From: Chitinivibrionales bacterium
Lineage (GTDB): Bacteria; Fibrobacterota; Chitinivibrionia; Chitinivibrionales; WJKA01
Assembly: GCA_014729375.1 (NCBI GenBank)
Contig: WJKA01000547.1
Location: forward strand, 1 to 5,026
DNA length: 5,026 nt
Direction: 5' to 3'
Part shown: positions 1 through 5,026 of the stretch, piece by piece
Layout: each line of letters starts with the position of its first letter
Numbering within the stretch: position 1 is the stretch's first letter
Notes under the pieces: model-generated
Database searches by the model: none
What the model saw: the letters and a program-made list of their open reading frames with translations, nothing else
What the model was told of the DNA's origin: nothing
Made by a program: the position numbers and the translations under genes

Positions 1-79
1 GGTCGAGGGTACACGGCCGGAATTGACCGTACTGGTGAATATATAATTTGTTTGCTCCCAAAACAATATAAATATTTCC

Positions 80-108
80 TTGAATGACTATTGACAATTA
101 ATTATACT
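80..108 (+). promoter_or_regulatory. Putative sigma70-type promoter of the PAS-LuxR gene
   Basis: The -35 hexamer is TTGAAT (80-85; 4 of 6 match to TTGACA). It is followed by a 17-bp spacer and a -10 hexamer TATACT (103-108; 5 of 6 match to TATAAT). Transcription would start near 115, giving a leader of about 70 bases that is much richer in G+C than the promoter. A consensus TTGACA at 91-96 is only 6 bases from this -10 and has no -10 of its own at 16-18 bp, so I do not use it. A perfect TATAAT at 42-47 also lacks a properly spaced -35. The call rests on motif match and position only. Confidence 0.5.
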
Positions 109-187
109 AAAGTCGGACTGCCGGAATCGCTCTCCCTGCTCCCCGGCGTTGCGCTCTGGCGGAATTTGACAGAAGATAACGTGCGGT

Positions 188-2023
188 GTGATGAATGCAA
201 GTATGAAAATGAAAATTATGAGCACTAGAAAAAAACCGGACGCAGCCTGTAAAACTATGCTTGAATTCGACAAAAAATACCGCCAGCTCGCGGAAAATAT
301 GGGCGACGTTATCTGGCTCCTGGATATGAACCTCAATCTGCACTATGTCAGCCCATCGGTAGAACATCTCCTCGGATATCCGGTTACTGAGGCGCTGAAA
401 CTGACTGCCAAGAACATTCTTTCTCCCGAATCATACAAACATGTTATGAGCATTTGGCGCGAGGAGCAGCAAATTGAATCAATGCCTGACAGGGATTTGA
501 AACGAACACGGCGGATGGAAGTAGAACTTGTGCGCAAAGACGGCACTACCATATGGGGAGAAAGTATAGCAACCTGTCAGCGGGATACATCCGGCAATCC
601 TCTGATGCTGCAGGTTGTTACCCGCGACCTTACCGGACGCAAACAGGCCGAAGACCTGCTCGTGCAGAAAGAAGAACAATTCAGGAGGTTTTTTGATCTC
701 GGCATTGTCGGCATGGCAATCGAGAATGTCGACGGCTCCTGGGTGTCGGTCAACGATACACTGTGCCGGATTTTCGGGTATTCGCGCAAACAGCTTATGA
801 AAATGCACTGGAAAAACCTGACCTGGCACGAGGATATTGACAAAGACATGGCCCTGTTTGAAAAGCTCGTACACGGCAAAATCGATTCCTATTCGACCGA
901 AAAGCGCTTTCTGCGCAAAAACGGGGACATTTTCTGGATGAATATTTCCGTAACCTGCTCCAGGCATGAAGATGGAACAGTTGATAAAATTTATGCCCTG
1001 GGAATGGACGTATCCGAATCAAAGAAACAGCACGAGAAACTGAAACTTTACGCAAAAAGACTCAACGCGCTGGTCCGGCTCAGCAAAATGGCCGAAAACA
1101 GTGTCAGGGAAATTGCAGATTTTGTGCTCAAAGAAATCGTTGCGCTGACAAAAAGCGATATCGGCTTCATCGGATTTATGGACAAAGAAGAAAAAACCAT
1201 GCATATACACTCCTGGTCCGGTCACGCCATGAAACAGTGCACAATCAAGAACAAGCCGATTGACTTCCCGATCAGTAATGCCGGTCTCTGGGCCGATGCA
1301 GTCAGGAAACGCAAAACGGTTTTTATAAATGATTATGCACAAAAGCATGCGCATAAAAAAGGAGTACCCAAAGGGCATGTCCCGCTCACCCGGCTGCTGG
1401 TTGTCCCTGCTTGTACTAACCGACATATTTCGATTATTGCTGCGGTGGGAAATAAACGCGACACGTATGATACCAACGACGAAAACCAGATATCCCTTCT
1501 CTGCACCAGCATGCTGAACTTGATCAGAAAAAAGGAGGCCGACGAATCGCTTCGACTCTCCGAAGAAAAACTGGAAAAGCAGAATATCCTTCTGAATGAA
1601 AAAAACATTGCGCTCAGAGAAGCAATGCACCAGGTCAAATCGGAAAAAACGGCAAAAGAATCGAAAATCGCCGCAAACATCGACCGGCTTATCTTTCCGG
1701 TCCTGAGCAAACTTCGATCGCAGACCGGCGAAAACCTCAAACCATATATCGATCTAATTAGCGGACACCTCGACACTATAACGTCATCGTTCGGTAAAAG
1801 CATTTCCGATAAAATGCTTGGTCTGAGCCAGAAAGAAATTGAAATATGCATGATGGTCCGCAATGGAATGGAATCAAAGCAGATAGCGGCAGCACTGAAC
1901 CTTTCCCTGAAAACTATCCAGACGCACAGAAAAAGAATACGCAAAAAACTCGATATTGCCCATAAGGGAATTAATCTGGCTACCTACCTTCAATCATCAA
2001 TGAACAATGCGCACAATGAATAA
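188..2023 (+). CDS. PAS-PAS-GAF sensor with LuxR-type HTH: one-component transcriptional regulator
   Basis: A 611-residue cytoplasmic protein that should sense a small signal and bind DNA directly. Domains in order: PAS with PAC tail about 28-150 (ending VVTRDLTGRKQAE), second PAS about 163-278, GAF about 292-445 (with PKGHVPLTRLL near 394-404 and AVGNK at 419-423), a charged coiled coil about 446-495, a 490-542 linker, and a LuxR/GerE helix-turn-helix about 543-603. The HTH starts at LSQKEIEI and its recognition helix region reads SLKTIQTHRKRIRKKL. There is no receiver, kinase or membrane segment, so phosphorylation is not the expected input; the ligand is unknown. The start is uncertain. 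GTG188 and ATG191 are adjacent and ATG203, 209 and 218 follow in frame. The only Shine-Dalgarno-like string is a weak AGAAG (171-175), which is nearest to GTG188. All these starts keep the first PAS intact. The gene has its own promoter and terminator and lies upstream of a hybrid kinase gene. The architecture is secure; the target genes are unknown. Confidence 0.94.
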   Translation: MMNASMKMKIMSTRKKPDAACKTMLEFDKKYRQLAENMGDVIWLLDMNLNLHYVSPSVEHLLGYPVTEALKLTAKNILSPESYKHVMSIWREEQQIESMPDRDLKRTRRMEVELVRKDGTTIWGESIATCQRDTSGNPLMLQVVTRDLTGRKQAEDLLVQKEEQFRRFFDLGIVGMAIENVDGSWVSVNDTLCRIFGYSRKQLMKMHWKNLTWHEDIDKDMALFEKLVHGKIDSYSTEKRFLRKNGDIFWMNISVTCSRHEDGTVDKIYALGMDVSESKKQHEKLKLYAKRLNALVRLSKMAENSVREIADFVLKEIVALTKSDIGFIGFMDKEEKTMHIHSWSGHAMKQCTIKNKPIDFPISNAGLWADAVRKRKTVFINDYAQKHAHKKGVPKGHVPLTRLLVVPACTNRHISIIAAVGNKRDTYDTNDENQISLLCTSMLNLIRKKEADESLRLSEEKLEKQNILLNEKNIALREAMHQVKSEKTAKESKIAANIDRLIFPVLSKLRSQTGENLKPYIDLISGHLDTITSSFGKSISDKMLGLSQKEIEICMMVRNGMESKQIAAALNLSLKTIQTHRKRIRKKLDIAHKGINLATYLQSSMNNAHNE

Positions 2024-2046
2024 TGGGTATTTTTAATACCCATTAT
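2020..2046 (+). terminator. Hairpin overlapping the stop codon; probable intrinsic terminator
   Basis: A perfect 12-bp inverted repeat, ATAATGGGTATT (2020-2031) and AATACCCATTAT (2035-2046), encloses a 3-base TTT loop. The stop codon TAA (2021-2023) of the PAS-LuxR gene lies inside the left arm. The stem has only three G-C pairs, and the following tract (ATATACCCTTAATTTTATTG) is T-rich but interrupted, so I expect moderate termination at best. A second ATACCC at 2047-2052 could pair with GGGTAT instead, but that pairing is much shorter. A new promoter begins about 20 bases downstream, which fits a transcription-unit boundary. Confidence 0.6.
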
Positions 2047-2064
2047 ATACCCTTAATTTTATTG

Positions 2065-2092
2065 TTGAATTATTTTATAAGTACAGTATAAT
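2065..2092 (+). promoter_or_regulatory. Putative sigma70-type promoter of the kinase-receiver operon
   Basis: The -35 hexamer TTGAAT (2065-2070) is identical to that of the upstream gene's promoter. It is followed by a 16-bp spacer and a perfect -10 hexamer TATAAT (2087-2092). The start would be near 2099, about 45 bases before the ATG of the kinase gene. The surrounding 2041-2110 stretch is strongly AT-rich, as expected for a promoter. Its position just after the hairpin supports independent transcription of the kinase gene. Confidence 0.6.
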
Positions 2093-2143
2093 TTCTGGTA
2101 TACGAAAATTCCCCCTCTGTGCTGTGGATGGTGCCAATATCAT

Positions 2144-4666
2144 ATGAATAGCAAACCTTCCCGTGGTATTCCGTATGAAACAGTATTCAGGACGATGAAT
2201 GATATCGTCTTTATTCATCCCCTGGTCACAAAGAGCAATCCCGGATATTTCATTGATGCAAATGACGTCGCTGTGCACAAACTCGGTTACAGCCGTGATG
2301 AATTCAGGGACCTCACGCCGCTGGACATTCTCGATAGCAGCAATGTGGAGGAAACAGACCGGGAAAGCAATGCTTTGACAACAGAAAAATCGCTTCTTTT
2401 TGAAAAAACGCTGATTGCAAAGGACGGAAGGCGTATTCCCGTGGAGATCAATGCCAGGCTTTTTAATTATGAAGGCACTCCGGCAGTTTGTGCAATTGCC
2501 CGGGACATCAACGAGCGGAAACGGTCGGAGCGCAAACTGGAACAGGCAAAGCAGCGTCTCACGTCTTTCCGAAAAGACAAGGAAAATAAACTTCGCGCCG
2601 CACTCGAAAATTCCATCCTCAGGGAATCGGAGTTTGCATCATTGCTTGAGGGTGCCCGCGCGGTACTCCGCCACCGCACGTTCACTGAATCGGCGAGAGA
2701 AATATTCAATCACTGCAAAAAAATTACCGGGGCCGCCTCCGGCTATGTCGCGCTGCTCTCTTCCGACGGCAGCGAAAACGAGGTGCTGTTTCTTGACGCG
2801 GGCGGTCTCAACTGTACGGTCGACCCTTCATTACCCATGCCGATACGGGGCCTGCGTAATGAGGCCTACCGGCACAAGAAAGCGCTGTTTCACAACGATT
2901 TCATGAAAAGCGCATGGGCACAATTCATGCCGCCGGGCCATGTCAGGCTGGACAATGTCCTGTTTGCCCCGTTGATCGTTGAATCGCGCGCGGTCGGCAT
3001 CATAGGTCTTGCCAATAAAAAAGGGGACTTTACCGATCGGGACGCCACCCTAGCCGCCGCGTTTGGGGAGCTTGCGTCGGTAGCACTTGTCAACAACCGG
3101 TCCGTCCAGTCCCTTCAGGAATCAGAAAGCAGATACCGGAACCTGGTCGAATCCCTGCTCGAGGGGATCTGGATACTCGACAAGGACGGTATTACCACTT
3201 TTATTAATGATCACATGGCGGAAATGGTCGGCCGGCGCACGTCTGAAATGCTCGGAAGGCACGCCTTTGATTTTCTTGATGCTGAGCATACAAAACAGGC
3301 TGCCGAATACCTGGAGCGGAGAAAACAGGGTATCAAAGAGCAGCATGAGTTTGAAATCCTCCATAAGAAAGGCCATGCCGTACCTGTTCTGATGCAGTCC
3401 GCGCCGGTATTTAACGAGCACGGCGCGTATGCCGGCACGATTGCAGGCATTTCGGATATCAGCGAACAGAAAAAAATGCAGCATGAAAAAGAAGCGCTCA
3501 GAGAACAGCTCAACCAGGCGCAGAAAATGGAAGCAATCGGTCAACTCGCTGCAGGAATCGCCCATGATTTCAATAATATTCTTGCAGGAATTATCGGTTA
3601 TGCAGAAATAATCGGGGACATGGTCGATGACAGGCCGAAAATCAGGGAATTCTCCGAAAAAGCCATTGCCTCTGCCCAGCGAGCAGCCGGCCTCTCACGA
3701 CAGCTTCTCACCTTTGCCCGCAAAGCGCGGGTAACCATGCAACCGGTCGGTATTATCGCCTGCATTTCCCACGTCATGGAAATCCTCGAACATACTATTG
3801 ATAAACGGATTGAAATCTCAAGCGACCTGTGCTCCGGAGACCCCCTGGTATACGCGGATGAATCCCAGGTGCAAAACTGTCTGCTCAACCTCGGAATAAA
3901 CGCGGCCGATGCCATGCCCGACGGTGGTACATTACATTTTTCCGCACAGCTCGGACCTCTTCCAGACGCAATACAAAAAAAGCTGCCTTTTCAAATGCAT
4001 GCCGGCTCATGGATAAAAATTACTGTATCGGATACAGGAACCGGCATTGATAGAAAAATTCGCAGCAAAATATTCGATCCGTTTTTCACGACCAAAGAAG
4101 TCGGCAAGGGTACCGGCCTCGGCCTTGCAACGGTGTATGGTACAATCAAACAGCATAACGGGTATATTACCTGCAGAAGCAGAAAGGGAAAGGGCACGCA
4201 GTTTACCATCTACCTTCCCCTGCACGAATCCTCCTCTGTCCCTGAAAAGCGGAATACAGAAGCCGTTTGCCGGAATATAAACGGACACGCACTTATTATT
4301 GACGATGAGGCTATTATCAGGGAAATCGCCGCAGACATGCTCGAGCGGCTGGGCTATTCTGTTTCCTGCTGCTGTGACGGCCATCAAGGGATTGAGTTTG
4401 TCAGGAAAAGCGCGCAGCAGCCCGACCTTATTCTCCTTGATCTGATCATGCCGAAAATGAACGGCTTTGAATGCTTTAAAACCATACAATCCATAGCGCC
4501 GTCAATAAAGGTAATTGCAATGACCGGCTATGCTGATGAGAAAAAACAGCAACGGATTCTTGCCGAGGGAGCGGCCGGATTTATCGGCAAACCGTTCCGT
4601 ATACACGAACTTTCCGCGGCAATCACCGGTGATGACCGTGGCAGTTCCACGGAGGAGACAACTTGA
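2144..4666 (+). CDS. Hybrid sensor histidine kinase (PAS-GAF-PAS-HisKA-HATPase-REC)
   Basis: An 840-residue cytoplasmic sensor kinase. Layout: PAS about 10-125 (PAC tail AIARDINERKRSE); a charged coiled coil about 122-168; GAF about 170-320 (MPPGHVRLDNVL at 262-273, LANKK at 289-293); PAS about 326-442 (GIWILDKDG, then IAGISDISEQKK); HisKA about 463-526; HATPase_c about 571-695; receiver about 714-830. The H-box is GIAHDFNNIL with phospho-acceptor His474. ATP-binding boxes are LNLGINAADAM (Asn586), DTGTGI (Asp630), FDPFFTTK (644-651) and GKGTGLGL (654-661). Receiver residues are Asp720/Asp721, phospho-Asp766, Thr794, aromatic Phe813 and Lys816. All catalytic residues are present, so it should autophosphorylate His474 and pass phosphate to a receiver. 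The HDFNN H-box is the type seen in NtrB-like (HPK4) kinases. ATG2144 is the first usable start in its open frame. Its Shine-Dalgarno is weak (GGATGGTG, 2126-2133). The receiver contains three consecutive Cys (742-744). No HPt domain is present. The 3' end overlaps the next receiver gene by TTGA. The signal is unknown. Confidence 0.96.
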   Translation: MNSKPSRGIPYETVFRTMNDIVFIHPLVTKSNPGYFIDANDVAVHKLGYSRDEFRDLTPLDILDSSNVEETDRESNALTTEKSLLFEKTLIAKDGRRIPVEINARLFNYEGTPAVCAIARDINERKRSERKLEQAKQRLTSFRKDKENKLRAALENSILRESEFASLLEGARAVLRHRTFTESAREIFNHCKKITGAASGYVALLSSDGSENEVLFLDAGGLNCTVDPSLPMPIRGLRNEAYRHKKALFHNDFMKSAWAQFMPPGHVRLDNVLFAPLIVESRAVGIIGLANKKGDFTDRDATLAAAFGELASVALVNNRSVQSLQESESRYRNLVESLLEGIWILDKDGITTFINDHMAEMVGRRTSEMLGRHAFDFLDAEHTKQAAEYLERRKQGIKEQHEFEILHKKGHAVPVLMQSAPVFNEHGAYAGTIAGISDISEQKKMQHEKEALREQLNQAQKMEAIGQLAAGIAHDFNNILAGIIGYAEIIGDMVDDRPKIREFSEKAIASAQRAAGLSRQLLTFARKARVTMQPVGIIACISHVMEILEHTIDKRIEISSDLCSGDPLVYADESQVQNCLLNLGINAADAMPDGGTLHFSAQLGPLPDAIQKKLPFQMHAGSWIKITVSDTGTGIDRKIRSKIFDPFFTTKEVGKGTGLGLATVYGTIKQHNGYITCRSRKGKGTQFTIYLPLHESSSVPEKRNTEAVCRNINGHALIIDDEAIIREIAADMLERLGYSVSCCCDGHQGIEFVRKSAQQPDLILLDLIMPKMNGFECFKTIQSIAPSIKVIAMTGYADEKKQQRILAEGAAGFIGKPFRIHELSAAITGDDRGSSTEETT
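4651..4657 (+). promoter_or_regulatory. Strong Shine-Dalgarno fixing a TTG start
   Basis: GGAGGAG lies inside the last codons of the kinase gene, with 5 bases between its end and TTG4663. It is the only near-consensus ribosome binding site in the window, and it decides the TTG start of the small receiver gene. The next in-frame TTG (4675) is too far away, and the first in-frame ATG (4825) lies after the phospho-acceptor codon. Confidence 0.82.
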
Positions 4667-5022
4667 AAAAAATATTGCTTATCGAAGACGATGAAGCCGT
4701 GCGGGATTCGCTTGCTGCAAACCTGTCCAATGCCGGCTATGCAGTCACTGAAGCCGATAACGGAAAAACAGGCATCGCGAAATTTGAGAACGGTCCATTT
4801 GACGCCGTAATTACTGACCTGATCATGCCGGAAAAAGAAGGGCTTGAAACCATACAATACCTGAAAAAGATCAGCCCGGAGTGCCCGATCATCGCAATTT
4901 CAGGAGCATCATATGCAGAAACATACCTCGAAATTGCAAAGAAGTTCGGTGTGAACGAGGTTATTCTCAAACCGTTTACCAGAAACATTATATTTGAAAA
5001 ACTCAACAGGATACTGAGGTAA
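4663..5022 (+). CDS. Single-domain (CheY/Spo0F-like) response regulator receiver
   Basis: A 119-residue protein that is one complete receiver domain with no output domain; the length matches the usual 115-130 residues of stand-alone receivers. Visible residues are the acidic pair Asp9/Asp10 (LLIEDDEAV), phospho-acceptor Asp52 (ITDLIMP), Ser80 in AISGAS, and Lys103 in LKPF. The position three before Lys103, often Tyr or Phe in CheY-type proteins, is Val100. The start is TTG4663, which overlaps the kinase stop as TTGA and sits behind a strong GGAGGAG. Translation is therefore probably coupled to the kinase gene, and the two proteins are likely partners. Possible roles are a phosphate shuttle or sink for His474, or an allosteric regulator binding another protein after phosphorylation. 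The window cannot tell these apart. The gene is complete, ending in TAA four bases before the window edge. Confidence 0.95.
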   Translation: MKKILLIEDDEAVRDSLAANLSNAGYAVTEADNGKTGIAKFENGPFDAVITDLIMPEKEGLETIQYLKKISPECPIIAISGASYAETYLEIAKKFGVNEVILKPFTRNIIFEKLNRILR

Positions 5023-5026
5023 GCAA

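Noticed and set aside
1..46. Possible 3' end of an upstream gene on the + strand (frame 2, ending ELTVLVNI then TAA at 44-46)
   Set aside because: Composition turns AT-rich near this stop, which fits a gene end. But 14 codons cannot be recognised, and frame 1 also stays open to a TGA at 85-87. More sequence to the left would settle it.
91..108. TTGACA (91-96) followed by TATACT (103-108) read as one promoter
   Set aside because: The spacer is only 6 bases, far from the 16-18 needed. The TTGAAT at 80-85 is correctly spaced instead.
120..170. G+C-rich leader with a GCCGG/CCGGC pairing (120-124, 143-147) and repeated CGCTCT (128-133, 152-157), considered as a riboswitch or operator
   Set aside because: The stem is only 5 bp with an 18-base loop, the repeats are short, and no known riboswitch core is visible.
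1019..1944. Long minus-strand open frames (two of about 203 codons) opposite the PAS-LuxR gene
   Set aside because: They lie wholly antisense to a gene with clear PAS, GAF and HTH domains, and their translations resemble no family. They are frame shadows.
4666..4672. A7 run after the kinase stop as a programmed frameshift site
   Set aside because: The kinase frame ends at TGA (4664-4666) before the run can be read. The run simply encodes Lys-Lys-Ile at the start of the receiver, and coupling by overlap explains the junction.
4439..4858. Shared DNA strings CTGATCATGCCG (4442-4453, 4819-4830) and AAACCATACAAT (4479-4490, 4847-4858) as a sign of recent receiver duplication
   Set aside because: The first is the common DLIMP motif. 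The second is offset by 9 bases from the proper protein alignment, so the pair does not support a simple duplication, and the rest of the two receivers is divergent.
1..5026. Mobile element, CRISPR array, toxin-antitoxin or phage content
   Set aside because: No terminal inverted repeats, spaced direct repeats, transposase or integrase motifs, tRNA gene or small toxin-like gene were seen. All coding space is taken by signalling proteins.

Overview
The window is a compact bacterial signal-transduction locus. Three genes lie on the + strand and fill almost all of it: a PAS-PAS-GAF-LuxR one-component regulator (188-2023), a PAS-GAF-PAS hybrid histidine kinase with a C-terminal receiver (2144-4666), and a stand-alone receiver-domain response regulator (4663-5022). 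None of the three proteins shows a signal peptide or a hydrophobic membrane segment, so all are predicted to be cytoplasmic. I see no rRNA, tRNA, CRISPR array, transposase or other mobile element. I also see no defence or biosynthetic gene.

Layout: positions 1-187 are a mostly AT-rich non-coding lead-in with a plausible sigma70-type promoter (TTGAAT, 17 bp, TATACT). The LuxR-type gene follows and ends inside a 12-bp perfect hairpin that looks like a modest intrinsic terminator. The 120-bp gap to the kinase gene holds a second promoter with the same -35 hexamer (TTGAAT, 16 bp, TATAAT). The kinase and small receiver genes overlap by 4 bases (TTGA). The receiver gene starts with TTG behind the only strong Shine-Dalgarno sequence in the window. 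I therefore infer two transcription units: the regulator alone, and a kinase-receiver operon.

How they may work together: the kinase has all catalytic boxes (His474, the N, G1, F and G2 boxes) and an intact receiver (Asp720/Asp721, Asp766, Thr794, Lys816). The small protein has the same receiver residues (Asp9/Asp10, Asp52, Ser80, Lys103). Phosphate could move from His474 to either receiver. No HPt domain and no receiver-bearing DNA-binding protein is encoded here, so the final output of the kinase branch lies elsewhere. The LuxR-type protein has no receiver, so it should respond through its own PAS/GAF sensors. Both large proteins carry the same recognisable GAF subtype (a PxGHVxL motif), which hints at related signals.

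Organism: a Gram-negative-type bacterium with moderate G+C coding sequence and AT-rich spacers. Cytoplasmic multi-PAS/GAF kinases with an HDFNN H-box, and PAS-LuxR proteins of this architecture, are abundant in Desulfobacterota (former Deltaproteobacteria) and some related environmental phyla. That placement is an inference from family style and is not proven by the sequence. I found no clearly novel system. The most notable points are the pairing of a receiver-less LuxR regulator with a hybrid kinase, the conserved-looking linker before the HTH, and a Cys-Cys-Cys run in the kinase receiver.
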